Made by a program: the position numbers and the translations under genes. A stretch of DNA of 64,000 bases, from contig JBNRMJ010000031.1 in the NCBI GenBank assembly GCA_050309435.1, positions 62,001 through 126,000 of the forward strand, given 5' to 3'. The notes under the pieces were generated by a model. It saw only the letters and a list, made by a program, of their open reading frames with translations. It was not told where the DNA came from and ran no database searches. Of the stretch, positions 8,551 to 17,559 are shown one piece after another. Source of the stretch: CAYXVJ01 sp050309435. Its GTDB lineage: Bacteria > Bacillota > Clostridia > Saccharofermentanales > Fastidiosipilaceae. Position 1 is the first letter of the stretch, and each line of letters starts with the position of its first letter.

Positions 8551-9726
8551 TTATCTGGCTTTCTCATAGATGAAGTCGTGGAGTCTGGGAATCTGTTGAT
8601 CCCAATCGACAATCATGTTCCAGTTATTGGTATTCGTCGTAAAGAAGCCGTCTTCGGGTACACGGAACTGCTCGATCTTGTTTAATGTATCCATATATTT
8701 CGTACCGACACCGACCATCGAGAACCTGGTCAGGTTGGTCTCGATGCTTTCCAGGACCTTACTGGCCGTAGACATCTTCGTAAAGATATCCTGAGAACCG
8801 AAACGTTCGAGCATGGCCTGGATGACAAAACGCTGACGAGATGTACGGGCATAATCAAAACCGATGGCACGAATGCGAGCCCAGGCGATGGCTTGTTTAC
8901 CGTTTAGCAACTGCTCGCCGCCCGATGTAATCTGACCGTCGGCGGGGTCAATACCAGAAAGCCGGTTAAACTGAGCGACACCGTTATTCACATGCTTGAC
9001 TTCTTCATCCGTTACCGGAATCTTAATGCCGCCTACTTGATCGATGATGGCACTGGCACTCCAGAAATCAAACATCATAAAACTCTGAATATCCAGGTCG
9101 AAATTCTGATTGATGGTATTGATCATTAAACCGACACCGCCTCTGGCGTAAGCGCTGTTGAGTTTGGTTTGCTGACCTTCGTAACCGGGTATCACGACTT
9201 CCGTATCTCGCAGCAATGATGTCAGCTTAATCGAGTTGGTGTACTTGTTAAGACTCATTACGATCATGGCATCGGAGTTACCCGTGATCGCATCCGTCCT
9301 CGTCGCATCGATTCCGAAAATAAGAATATTCAAAACATTCGGATCTTTCTGAGCCTTCCTCTGGATAGGGAAACCTTCCGGTGCGTAAACCGAGATGACG
9401 CCTCCGTGACCGATGCCCTGATTCGGGTCAACATCAGGATCTTCCGTGCCTTCTCCCCCTTCAACATAAGAAGGATTCGTGCCGTTAATCAAGTCGTCAA
9501 CAATAGGTACACGGCTGAAACCCGCTTTACCCAATAGATTCCAGGCAAACAGCGCCATGCCGATCATGAGACCGGCAACGGCCAGTAGTAATCGAATAAA
9601 AAACTGTTTTACCGGTGATGTTCTTTGGCGGGGCGGCAAACCAACCATCTCCTGCTGCGGGTAAACCGTCGCGGGAGCAGGCTGATAGCCGGCGGCATAT
9701 TGATCTTGCGGACTTTTCTTTGCCAT
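8551..9726 (-). CDS. LytR-CpsA-Psr (LCP) family wall-polymer ligase
   Basis: LCP proteins transfer undecaprenyl-linked glycopolymers (teichoic acids, capsule) onto peptidoglycan outside the membrane. This 391-residue protein has a cytoplasmic N-terminus of about 40 residues rich in Gln and Pro, one membrane helix near 42-62 (RLLLAVAGLMIGMALFAW), and an extracellular LCP domain from about residue 130: ILIFGIDATRTDAITGNSDA, SLLRDTEVVIPG, LNSAYARGG, the Arg-rich stretch IAWARIRAIGFDYARTSRQR. These contain the conserved Asp and Arg residues that bind the pyrophosphate of the lipid carrier. The gene lies 12 nt upstream of the PP2C gene and 61 nt downstream of the cytidylyltransferase. The context suggests that the polymer it attaches may carry the group made by the upstream genes. 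Confidence 0.92.
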   Translation of the reverse strand: MAKKSPQDQYAAGYQPAPATVYPQQEMVGLPPRQRTSPVKQFFIRLLLAVAGLMIGMALFAWNLLGKAGFSRVPIVDDLINGTNPSYVEGGEGTEDPDVDPNQGIGHGGVISVYAPEGFPIQRKAQKDPNVLNILIFGIDATRTDAITGNSDAMIVMSLNKYTNSIKLTSLLRDTEVVIPGYEGQQTKLNSAYARGGVGLMINTINQNFDLDIQSFMMFDFWSASAIIDQVGGIKIPVTDEEVKHVNNGVAQFNRLSGIDPADGQITSGGEQLLNGKQAIAWARIRAIGFDYARTSRQRFVIQAMLERFGSQDIFTKMSTASKVLESIETNLTRFSMVGVGTKYMDTLNKIEQFRVPEDGFFTTNTNNWNMIVDWDQQIPRLHDFIYEKAR

Positions 9727-9787
9727 ATTAAGACCTAACCTTTATATAAGTGCTGTCCGGCAGGTAGCTGTTTCGTACATGCCGCGT

Positions 9788-10537
9788 TTACTGATTAACT
9801 CCCAGACTGATATCTTCCGGATCTACGTCCGACAGTCCTTTATCCTTACGATAGCGCAGAATGCGGTAATAATCTTCGATATAGTCTACTTCTGCCCAAA
9901 AGAGCGGGTGAACATCTTTGACATACACAACATTATCCGGCAAGCCCTCGTACAGAATATTTTCCCACCAGACACCATGCTGTTGTTCAAAAATCATTTT
10001 CTCCATCCGTTTTCGAAAAATGTCCTGATCCTTGGCCTTTAAATAGGCGATACCGACATATTCTCCGGTGATATCGGGCATTTTCAACTCTTTACCGTAA
10101 AGCTCTAATTTTTCATCCGTCCATTTAAAGAGATAATCGCCTTCTTCCAGTCTTGAACTGTCTGCCAGCATGAGAGGCGTGCGAGTTTCACTACGCATTG
10201 CTTCTAGAATATCTTCGTCCCAGTAAACATCGGCATTACCCAAAATCAAGTCTTCTCCGTCGATTTCATCACGAGCAAACCAAAGCGAGGCGATTGAGTT
10301 CGTTACATCATAGAAAGGATTTTCATAATAAGTCACCGGATAGTCTTTTAACACATCTCTGATAACATGCCCCTGATAGCCGAGTACGATAACGACCTTT
10401 ATGTTGTTGCGAATCAGCATCTCGACTGTATGACGGATCAATTCGGTACCGCCGACATCCAATGTGCACTTGGGATTATCTCCGATATGTCGGGAGATTC
10501 TGCTGCCTCGTCCGGCTGCCATTAAAATAGCTTTCAT
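9788..10537 (-). CDS. LicC/PntC-like sugar-phosphate or aminoalkyl-phosphonate cytidylyltransferase
   Basis: This is a 249-residue nucleotidyltransferase of the NTP_transferase/LicC type. The N-terminal signature is MAAGRGSRISRHIGDNPK followed by VGG, with VIVLGYQG and the metal-binding ILGNADVYW. Family members activate phosphocholine (LicC) or 2-aminoethylphosphonate (PntC) with CTP for attachment to surface glycans. The downstream part (YVGIAYL, GVWWENILYE, VHPLFWAEVDYIEDY) agrees with this group. A PhnW-like aminotransferase gene lies 19 nt upstream in the same operon, which favours 2-aminoethylphosphonate or a related amine, but no PEP mutase or phosphonopyruvate decarboxylase is present in the window. 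The substrate is therefore undecided. Confidence 0.8.
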   Translation of the reverse strand: MKAILMAAGRGSRISRHIGDNPKCTLDVGGTELIRHTVEMLIRNNIKVVIVLGYQGHVIRDVLKDYPVTYYENPFYDVTNSIASLWFARDEIDGEDLILGNADVYWDEDILEAMRSETRTPLMLADSSRLEEGDYLFKWTDEKLELYGKELKMPDITGEYVGIAYLKAKDQDIFRKRMEKMIFEQQHGVWWENILYEGLPDNVVYVKDVHPLFWAEVDYIEDYYRILRYRKDKGLSDVDPEDISLGVNQ

Positions 10538-10556
10538 TTTACATCCTTTCCGGGTT

Positions 10557-11621
10557 TCACTTCTTGTGCAAGATCATGGCTTCGATTAAGCGATCCAGAT
10601 CTTGCGTTGTAAGGTGACCCATGTGTCCGATTCGTGTCAACGTATTTTTGTGTTCGCCTCCGTTTGGCGTGATGACAAGACCGTAGCGGTCCTTTAATGT
10701 CAAGAAGAGTTCGTAGGCATCAAGCGGAGCGGTCAGAAGCGGAGTCAGTGCATTGGATTTACGGTAGGAAGGTACTTCCATGCCGATCTCCCGCACTCTG
10801 CTTCTAAAATGTCTGGCCAATAACGCTTTCTTCTGATATTCGGCTTCTATGCCGATTCTGGATATCTCTTCGAAACGCTTCTCGATCTGGTAGATTATAC
10901 CGAGAGCCGGTGTATAAGGGGTTTGACCTCTCTTTTGGTTTTCGAGAGCAGATTTCAGACTAAGGTAATAGCTCAGACCGTTGTTTGGCATTATTCTTTC
11001 GTTTATCAGACGTTCGGAACAAGCTACCAAAGTTATGCCGGGCGGCACAGCCAGTGACTTCTGAGAAGCCGTCATGACCAGATCGACTCCCCACTTTCCC
11101 ATGTTTACTTCTTCGGACAAAAACGAGCTGACGGCATCAACAATCAGATAAAGCCCCTCTTCTCTGGCGAAACGGCCCAGCATTTCCAGATCATATAGCT
11201 TTCCAAGCGAGGTTTCATGCTGATTTACCAGGAGTCCTGTAAAGCCCTTATTCCGGTACGGTTCGAGCATTTCTTCGCTTAAATCATCGGCAAAGGGAAC
11301 TTTAAGAACTTCATGGGGGATTCGATAATGAGCGGCGATGTCCACGAAACGTTGACCGAAACTGCCACCGTTAATAATCAAGAGTTTATCGTTTTCAGCT
11401 GTGAAAACAGATGCCACGGCCGATTCCATGCCCCCCGAGCCGGAAGCCGTCAGGAATACTGCTTGGCTGCCTTCAGAGGCAGACAAAAAACCGAGGAACT
11501 GATCCGCCAGACCTAGCATAATCCGAGAGAATTCCGCGGTACGAAAATACGGTATCGGACGGGCTCCGACAGCAAGAATCTCGGGATCCATTTCAACGGG
11601 ACCAACAGTAAATAATGTCAT
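10557..11621 (-). CDS. Class V PLP aminotransferase (PhnW / alanine-glyoxylate type)
   Basis: This is a 354-residue fold-type I, class V aminotransferase. The N-terminus FTVGPVEMDPEIL and LTASGSGGMESAV fit the PhnW/AGXT group; VDAVSSF holds the PLP-ring aspartate, and the Schiff-base lysine is in TASQKSLAVPPG near residue 188. Known activities in the group are 2-aminoethylphosphonate:pyruvate, serine:glyoxylate and alanine:glyoxylate transamination. Operation together with the cytidylyltransferase downstream suggests it makes or recycles an aminoalkyl group for a surface polymer. The gene is first in its operon and reads away from murC. The ribosome site is GAGGAAG, 5 nt from the ATG. Exact substrate cannot be read from sequence. 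Confidence 0.82.
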   Translation of the reverse strand: MTLFTVGPVEMDPEILAVGARPIPYFRTAEFSRIMLGLADQFLGFLSASEGSQAVFLTASGSGGMESAVASVFTAENDKLLIINGGSFGQRFVDIAAHYRIPHEVLKVPFADDLSEEMLEPYRNKGFTGLLVNQHETSLGKLYDLEMLGRFAREEGLYLIVDAVSSFLSEEVNMGKWGVDLVMTASQKSLAVPPGITLVACSERLINERIMPNNGLSYYLSLKSALENQKRGQTPYTPALGIIYQIEKRFEEISRIGIEAEYQKKALLARHFRSRVREIGMEVPSYRKSNALTPLLTAPLDAYELFLTLKDRYGLVITPNGGEHKNTLTRIGHMGHLTTQDLDRLIEAMILHKK

Positions 11622-11660
11622 CAGACTTCCTCATTTCATCGAAATCATTCAATTTAAACT

Positions 11661-11688
11661 ATTATACCCGATATGGCAACTGCTTCAA
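11661..11688 (-). promoter_or_regulatory. Promoter for the aminotransferase-LCP-PP2C unit
   Basis: On the minus strand TTGAAG (11688-11683) is followed after 16 nt by TATAAT (11666-11661), preceded by GGG. It lies 40 nt upstream of the aminotransferase ATG. Confidence 0.6.
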
Positions 11689-11745
11689 AATACGGAATTG
11701 AATGCATGAGTCTATACGGAGCAAAGCGCTCCGGACTAGTATTAA

Positions 11746-11764
11746 GATCAAACATTGTTTGATC
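11746..11764. promoter_or_regulatory. 19-bp dyad upstream of murC, possible operator
   Basis: GATCAAAC (11746-11753) and GTTTGATC (11757-11764) form a perfect 8-bp inverted repeat around ATT. A TATTAT box follows at 11769-11774, so the dyad occupies the -35 region of a probable murC promoter. There is no good -35 consensus there, which is what one expects of a regulated site. The binding protein is unknown. Confidence 0.5.
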
Positions 11765-11843
11765 AGTCTATTATACATAATTGTTTATCGGACGGTAATG
11801 ATCTAAAATATCATATATTACTTTTAAGGCGGACGAGATTATC

Positions 11844-13289
11844 ATGATGAGCTCAATTAAAGACTATAAAGATTTACCGGCATCGGCCAAACTCTGGTTT
11901 GTGGGAATCGGCGGAATCAGTATGTGCGGCCTGGCCGAGATAACATTCGATCAGGGATATCTCGTCAGCGGGTCGGATATGCATGCTTCGGAACATACGG
12001 ATCACCTGATTGGTCTGGGTATACCGGTTGTCATCGGACAACGCGCGGAAAATATCGATCGCGTCATGCCCGATCTTGTAATTTACTCTGCAGCCGTGCC
12101 TCTAACCAATAGCGAGCTGGTCCGTGCCACGGAGCTTGGTATCACCTGTGTTGAGAGAGGTCTTTTTCTCGGCTGGCTGACACGCGAATTCGAGAAAGTC
12201 GTGAACATAGCCGGTACCCACGGGAAAACCACCACCACGGCCATGGTCGCTACCATGCTTCTTGACAGCAAGGTTAACCCCACGGTCCACCTGGGCGCGA
12301 AACTGCTTGCTTTCGGCGACAGCACCGTTCATATCGGAGAAAGCGGTAAACTGCTCGTCTCCGAAGCCTGCGAATACCACAATTCTTTCCTGAGTTCGAT
12401 TTCGACGACGGCTGCGGTCTTAAATATCGATGCGGATCACCTGGATTATTTCGGCAGTATCGAAAATGTCATCTCGACTTTCGCGGAATTTGCCACACAG
12501 GTACCAGCAGACGGCTGGCTGATCCTGCCCAAGGACGGAACCTATATTGACAAAATGCTTCTGGAACTAAGTGCTTTGAATGCCAAACAGGGTCGCTTGC
12601 TGCCTCCGATTATTTATTTTGGTCCTAAAGAAGAGGGATCCGACGGTCTTGAACCTGAGATCAGCTTTTCCGATTTATCATACATTAACGGTCTGCCCGA
12701 TTTTGATGTCTATTGGTATGGTGAATATCTCACGCATATTCACCTGAACATACCGGGCGAGCATAATATTTATAATGCGCTCGCGGCGATTGCCTGTGCC
12801 CTTCGAAACGGAGTCGATCCGGCTATCATTCCGGAATCGCTTGGCAATTTCAGAGGCGCTGACGGCCGTTTTACGGTCAAGGGAACATATAATGGATCGC
12901 AAGTGGTAGTGGACTACGCGCACCATCCCACGGCCGTATCAGCGACATTGAAGGCGGCCCAAACAGTGCCTCATAAAGATACCTGGGTAATTTTTCAACC
13001 GCTGACATTTAACCGTACGAAAATTCTCTTCCGTGATTTCGTCGAGGCACTGCTTCCGGCGCCGAACCTGCTTCTGGTCGAAATCTATTCGGATCGCGAA
13101 CAAGATACGCTGGGCATGAGCTCGCGTTTACTGGCAGAAGCCATCCGCGAAGCCGGTACCGAAGCCCGATTCTGCGAAGGTTTCGATGAGGTGAAGGCAA
13201 TACTCGACGAGCATGTAAAACCGGGAGATCTGATATTATTCCTGGGTCCTGAGGATGTCCGAAATTACGCCAATATTTTACTGGCATGA
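11844..13289 (+). CDS. murC: UDP-N-acetylmuramate--L-alanine ligase
   Basis: MurC adds L-Ala to UDP-MurNAc with ATP, the first amino-acid step of peptidoglycan precursor synthesis in the cytoplasm. The 481-residue protein is of normal length and has the three Mur ligase domains: Rossmann-like N-domain with VGIGGISMCGLAEI, central ATPase domain with the P-loop GTHGKTTTT (about 125-133), SEACEYHNSFLS and NIDADHLDYF, and the C-terminal domain with YAHHPT. The start is the first of two adjacent ATGs. It stands alone on the plus strand between two minus-strand operons and is followed by a terminator. In many Bacillota murC is likewise away from the dcw cluster. Confidence 0.96.
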   Translation: MMSSIKDYKDLPASAKLWFVGIGGISMCGLAEITFDQGYLVSGSDMHASEHTDHLIGLGIPVVIGQRAENIDRVMPDLVIYSAAVPLTNSELVRATELGITCVERGLFLGWLTREFEKVVNIAGTHGKTTTTAMVATMLLDSKVNPTVHLGAKLLAFGDSTVHIGESGKLLVSEACEYHNSFLSSISTTAAVLNIDADHLDYFGSIENVISTFAEFATQVPADGWLILPKDGTYIDKMLLELSALNAKQGRLLPPIIYFGPKEEGSDGLEPEISFSDLSYINGLPDFDVYWYGEYLTHIHLNIPGEHNIYNALAAIACALRNGVDPAIIPESLGNFRGADGRFTVKGTYNGSQVVVDYAHHPTAVSATLKAAQTVPHKDTWVIFQPLTFNRTKILFRDFVEALLPAPNLLLVEIYSDREQDTLGMSSRLLAEAIREAGTEARFCEGFDEVKAILDEHVKPGDLILFLGPEDVRNYANILLA

Positions 13290-13323
13290 TTTCTTCCCGA
13301 TATATGAATAAATCAATATCAAG

Positions 13324-13361
13324 AAGGCCGATAAGCTCTTTTACAGCTCATCGGCCTTTTT
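13324..13361 (+). terminator. Terminator between murC and ftsH
   Basis: A 14-bp stem (13324-13337 with 13345-13358, one A-C mismatch on the plus strand that becomes a G-U pair on the minus strand) surrounds the loop CTTTTAC and ends in TTTTT. It can act in both directions between these convergent genes. Confidence 0.85.
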
Positions 13362-13385
13362 AATTAATGGATCGATTATCTGATC

Positions 13386-15395
13386 TTATTCAATGCTGTC
13401 GGCAGCTTCGCGCGGATGAACAGGCGGATTGTCAGCTGCATCATTCTTGGGTGCGGGAAATTCATCGGGTGCCAACTGGCGCGGAATCTTCCGTCCTGCA
13501 AGATCTCTGTCATCCGAAGAATCAGGCTTGATATTCGGCTGGATTTCCGACTGAGCATCTTCTTTACGAAGTTCCGGAGTCGTATACTCCTGATAGATCC
13601 GTTCGAACTCGTCGCCTTCCACCTTTTCCTGCTCGAGCAGGATTTCGGTGAGTTTCTCCAGTACTTCCCTTTTAGCATTCAGGATTGATTTGACCTTATC
13701 ATAGGCGTCGTCCAGAATTTTCTTGACTTCTTCGTCGATGATGCCGGCCAGTTCATCGCTGTACTTCTGTACATGACCGAAATCACGGCCCAGGAAAACT
13801 TCGTCTTCCTGCGAGAAAACCAGGTTACCCAGTCGATCGCTCATGCCGTATTTCGTGATCATGTCGCGGGCAGTGGCATTGGCGCTCTGCAAGTCAGAGG
13901 AAGCACCTGTGGAGATTTCTCCGAAAATGATCTCTTCTGCCGCACGTCCGCCCAATGCGATTTCGATTTGAGCCAGCAGCTGTCGCTTCGTGGCGTAATA
14001 TGTATCTTCGTGGGGTTTATGAGCGGTGTAACCGCCTGCTCCGCCTGCGGGAATGATCGAAACGCGCTCGACCTTATCGGTTTGAGAAACCGTGCGAAGA
14101 ACCAGAGCATGACCGGCTTCATGGTATGCCGTAAGCAGACGTTCCTTGGCATTGATGACACGGCTTTTCTTCTCCGGCCCGATCATGACCTTGAATACGG
14201 CTTCGGTAATATCGTTATAAGTAATGGTCTTGGCAGTGCGTCTTGCAGCTCCCAAAGCGGCTTCGTTCAGCAAGTTGGCCAGATCGGCACCTGTAAAACC
14301 GGGCGTAATGCGAGCGATCTCCTGGAGATCGACATCGGAGGCTACCGGTTTGTTACGGGCGTGAACCTGAAGAATTTCATATCTGCCCTTAATATCGGGT
14401 CTCATGACCGTTACGCGACGATCGAAACGACCCGGACGCAGTAAGGCGGGATCCAGTATATCCGGACGGTTGGTAGCAGCGATAATAATAACGTCTTGGT
14501 TCGGGCCGAAACCGTCCATTTCGACAAGAAGCTGGTTCAAGGTTTGTTCGCGCTCGTCATGACCGCCTCCCATGCCAGCTCCGCGATGACGGCCTACGGC
14601 ATCGATTTCGTCAATGAACACGATAGCCGGAGAATTCTTCTTCGCTGTTTCAAAGAGATCTCTAACACGACTGGCACCGACACCGACGAACATCTCGACG
14701 AAGTCCGAACCGGAAATCGAGTAAAACGGAACTCCGGCTTCACCTGCAACAGCTTTCGCCAGAAGAGTTTTACCGGTACCGGGCGCACCTACAAGTAGAA
14801 TACCGCGGGGAATCTTAGCTCCCAGTTCGGAGTATTTCTTCGGATTCTTCAAAAAGTCAACAACTTCCTGAAGTTCGAGCTTCTCTTCGTCGGCTCCGGC
14901 TACATCGCGAAAGGTCACCTGATTTTTCGACGGGTCGTTGATTCTGGCACGGCTTCTGCCAAAGTTCATGGCACTCTTGCCTTCGCCCGACTGCCTGCTG
15001 TACATCGACCAGATAAAGAAACCCATCGCGGCAACCATCAGCACCAGAAAGATCAAATTAATCCAGGTTCCGATATCTACCGACTCTGAATATGTATACT
15101 CGATGCCGGCATCTTCCATATGCTTAAGCAAAGTCTCCATCCAGAAAGGTGAAACACGTTGTTCGAGCGTACGGATATTATTGGGTAACGGTTCCTTGAG
15201 GACAACCTTTAAAGTAGTGTCCGTCACGGCAGCACTTTCTACCATACCGTTATCGATATATTCAACTATCTGCGAATACGGGATATCGTCCACGGCTGAC
15301 GGCGGACGAAAAATAGTCGCAAACAAGATGATAATTACGAAAACGATGATATAGAAAGATAATCCGCGGAACGGTGTGTTAGTTTGTCTCTTCAT
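13386..15395 (-). CDS. ftsH: ATP-dependent zinc metalloprotease FtsH
   Basis: FtsH is a membrane AAA+ protease that degrades misfolded membrane proteins and selected regulators. It has 669 residues with two membrane helices (about 10-28 and 115-135) around an extracytoplasmic domain. The AAA module has Walker A GAPGTGKT near 205, Walker B IVFIDEIDAVG, and the second region of homology ATNRPDILDPALLRPGRFDR. The zinc protease site is HEAGH near residue 422. The C-terminal tail of about 60 residues is acidic and Pro-rich. The gene starts inside the end of hpt (17-nt overlap) with GGAGG upstream of the ATG, so it is coupled to hpt. Confidence 0.97.
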   Translation of the reverse strand: MKRQTNTPFRGLSFYIIVFVIIILFATIFRPPSAVDDIPYSQIVEYIDNGMVESAAVTDTTLKVVLKEPLPNNIRTLEQRVSPFWMETLLKHMEDAGIEYTYSESVDIGTWINLIFLVLMVAAMGFFIWSMYSRQSGEGKSAMNFGRSRARINDPSKNQVTFRDVAGADEEKLELQEVVDFLKNPKKYSELGAKIPRGILLVGAPGTGKTLLAKAVAGEAGVPFYSISGSDFVEMFVGVGASRVRDLFETAKKNSPAIVFIDEIDAVGRHRGAGMGGGHDEREQTLNQLLVEMDGFGPNQDVIIIAATNRPDILDPALLRPGRFDRRVTVMRPDIKGRYEILQVHARNKPVASDVDLQEIARITPGFTGADLANLLNEAALGAARRTAKTITYNDITEAVFKVMIGPEKKSRVINAKERLLTAYHEAGHALVLRTVSQTDKVERVSIIPAGGAGGYTAHKPHEDTYYATKRQLLAQIEIALGGRAAEEIIFGEISTGASSDLQSANATARDMITKYGMSDRLGNLVFSQEDEVFLGRDFGHVQKYSDELAGIIDEEVKKILDDAYDKVKSILNAKREVLEKLTEILLEQEKVEGDEFERIYQEYTTPELRKEDAQSEIQPNIKPDSSDDRDLAGRKIPRQLAPDEFPAPKNDAADNPPVHPREAADSIE

Positions 15396-15936
15396 TCCCT
15401 ACCTCCAAAGGAGCTTCGACCGCTTCGCATACATAAGGAAGATTGCGGTAATAATCATCATAATCCAGACCGTAGCCGATGATGAACTTATTGGGGACCT
15501 CAATACCTCTGTATTCAACATGAAGTTCGACCGTGCGGCGCGACGGCTTGTCAAAAGCCGTACACAAAACCAGGCTGGCAGGACCTCTCGTCAACAGCAG
15601 TTCTTTTAACTTAATCAATGTGAGACCGGTATCAATGATGTCTTCGACGATCACGACGTGGCGCCCTGTAATATCATGATTTAAGTCACTGTTTATTTTA
15701 ACTATACCAGAGGATTTCGTTTCTTTACCGTAACTAGAAACATCCATGAAATCGATTTGGACAGGAATGGTCAAACGTCTGGCCAAATCCGCCAGAAAGA
15801 CAAAAGCACCTTTCAAAACGCCGACCAGCAAAAGATTCTTCCCTGCATAATCACGCGAGATCTCCGCTGCTAAGCGATCGCACATCGCATCAATTTCTTC
15901 TTGGCTAACAACAATCTCGCCTTCAATCATATCCAT
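15379..15936 (-). CDS. hpt: Hypoxanthine-guanine phosphoribosyltransferase
   Basis: HPRT makes IMP or GMP from hypoxanthine or guanine and PRPP (purine salvage). It has 185 residues, typical for the family, with the flexible-loop region SYGKETKSSG and the PRPP motif VVIVEDIIDTGLTL near residues 92-105, then the C-terminal FIIGYGLDYDDYYRNLPYV that positions the base. Start at the first ATG with GGAG about 9 nt upstream. It lies in the conserved tilS-hpt-ftsH order. In Bacillus, HPRT and TilS form a complex that activates ftsH transcription; whether this holds here cannot be seen. Confidence 0.95.
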   Translation of the reverse strand: MDMIEGEIVVSQEEIDAMCDRLAAEISRDYAGKNLLLVGVLKGAFVFLADLARRLTIPVQIDFMDVSSYGKETKSSGIVKINSDLNHDITGRHVVIVEDIIDTGLTLIKLKELLLTRGPASLVLCTAFDKPSRRTVELHVEYRGIEVPNKFIIGYGLDYDDYYRNLPYVCEAVEAPLEVGNEETN

Positions 15937-15986
15937 TTACTTTTTCTCCAGTCAGTTAAAATTAATAAGTTAATGTTTGAATAACT

Positions 15987-15992
15987 ATTATA
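15987..15992 (-). promoter_or_regulatory. Possible -10 box for hpt-ftsH
   Basis: TATAAT on the minus strand lies about 50 nt upstream of hpt, just past the tilS stop, in an AT-rich stretch. The -35 region is weak, so this is only a candidate internal promoter. Confidence 0.3.
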
Positions 15993-16014
15993 AACATAAA
16001 TGAGACTATATTTA

Positions 16015-17559
16015 TCACATAAATCGCAGCTCTGTCAATTTATCTTGCTCGTTTAAGCCTATATTTACGCTGTTTAGGGAATTAACACTAAACAGACCGG
16101 GTATCCATACCGTTTCTCCTTCAAAATCGAAGAGTAACAAGCGATCACGAAGTTCGGGCCACACACCTCTCTCCTGAAGAAATTGCTTCACTCGCTTATG
16201 GAAGAGCTCTTGTCCTCTCCGCACGGGAAGCCTGTCACCTGTTCTCCTGTTTCGCAATACCAAAGTGTGCAGACATAAAGTGTCAACAAAAAGAGAACTC
16301 GCACCATATGTCCCTGCTTCTTCCATGTCCCTCGAAACAATATTCTCACTGAAATATCTTCTCAGGTTCATACGCATATCCGTATATAAGGAATCCTCTA
16401 GATTATATAGAAAAATTAAAGAATCACCGTAACCATTATCCCTTCCGCACTTTACCGGAACAGTCAGAGGGCCGTTATAGGCGTCAAGAACAGGTTTACG
16501 ATAAATACGCCAGCTGCCGGCAGATCGTACGAGACGAATCGCAAAGGGCAGATCATGCGTGATTTCGCCTGAAGAAAGCAAGCTTGTGCACGGTCCAGCG
16601 GCACAGTCTTTTGCATCTTTTAGCAATAGTTGATCCAGTGAATCAACAAGCTGAAACGATACATCCGTACTTACGCCTTTACAGCGGCTGATGATCAGGT
16701 GAAGTAAACGACGTCTCAGAGCAGTCGGATACGCTGCCAGATCACTGCACTCTATTAATTGATAAAGGAGTTCAGTATCGGAGCCGTAAATGCACTTCAC
16801 TTCCTTCCGGTAGAAGTGCTCTGTCTGATCGCTTAAATAAACATCCTCGCTGTATATAATGTCCGCTGTTCTGCCGACTCGTTCGAGAATCCCGTTGCCA
16901 AACATATCTTTCAGTACGGGTATTACTTCAATACGCAAGCGATTTCGCCAGGTAGAGATATCATCATTTGAATGATCATGACGATAACTCAACCCCAATT
17001 CACCCATCATCGTCATGATGTCCTGTCTACTGATATTGAGTAAAGGCCTGTTGATATGACTTCTCGGGTCAAAGACCGGCATGGCCGCAAGTCCGCTGCT
17101 GCCGCTGCCTCGACCGAGGTTGATTAAAATAGTTTCAAAGCGGTCATCTGCATGGTGTCCAAGCAGGATCCATGAATCTTCACCGAGTTTCTCTCTTTCG
17201 CTCTGAAGGAAGCGATGCCGCATTTCTCTGGCCCAGGTTTCGCTGCTGCCGGATAAATTCGCCGGAACTTCCTTTACTTTTCCCGTTACCAAATCGATCT
17301 TCCATTCGTGACAGATATCGCGCACAAAAGCCTCGTCCGCATCAGACGAAGCGCCTCGAAGCCCATGATTAAAGTGCGCCGCCTTAAGCTTCATTTTTCC
17401 TTCAAATTCAGCAGACGAACGCAATTCCTTCAGAATATAAAGTAATAATACAGAATCGGGCCCTCCTGATACGGCTGCCAGATAAGAAATGTCTGCGGAC
17501 ATTTCATGACAGTGTACTAGATTGGCCCGAACCGTGTTTAAAATATCTTCAAAGCTCAA
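16015..17559 (-). CDS. tilS: tRNA(Ile)-lysidine synthase
   Basis: TilS modifies C34 of the CAU-anticodon isoleucine tRNA to lysidine so that it reads AUA. With the chosen start it has 514 residues. The N-type PP-loop ATPase motif is AVSGGPDS near residue 30; further marks are AHFNHGLRG, ILLGHHADDRFET, GRGSGSSGLAAM and RPLL. The C-terminal domain (about 400 onward) contains RRTGDRLPVRRG. The start is TTG at 17559-17557, overlapping the dnaB end by 11 nt, with GGAGG about 9 nt upstream. A longer reading from 17667 would lie wholly in dnaB and adds an Arg-rich stretch not seen in the family, so it is rejected. Confidence 0.93.
   Translation of the reverse strand: MSFEDILNTVRANLVHCHEMSADISYLAAVSGGPDSVLLLYILKELRSSAEFEGKMKLKAAHFNHGLRGASSDADEAFVRDICHEWKIDLVTGKVKEVPANLSGSSETWAREMRHRFLQSEREKLGEDSWILLGHHADDRFETILINLGRGSGSSGLAAMPVFDPRSHINRPLLNISRQDIMTMMGELGLSYRHDHSNDDISTWRNRLRIEVIPVLKDMFGNGILERVGRTADIIYSEDVYLSDQTEHFYRKEVKCIYGSDTELLYQLIECSDLAAYPTALRRRLLHLIISRCKGVSTDVSFQLVDSLDQLLLKDAKDCAAGPCTSLLSSGEITHDLPFAIRLVRSAGSWRIYRKPVLDAYNGPLTVPVKCGRDNGYGDSLIFLYNLEDSLYTDMRMNLRRYFSENIVSRDMEEAGTYGASSLFVDTLCLHTLVLRNRRTGDRLPVRRGQELFHKRVKQFLQERGVWPELRDRLLLFDFEGETVWIPGLFSVNSLNSVNIGLNEQDKLTELRFM

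Noticed and set aside
13773..14444. 223-codon plus-strand frame inside ftsH
   Set aside because: It is wholly antisense to the conserved AAA and protease core of FtsH, has no ribosome site and matches no family.
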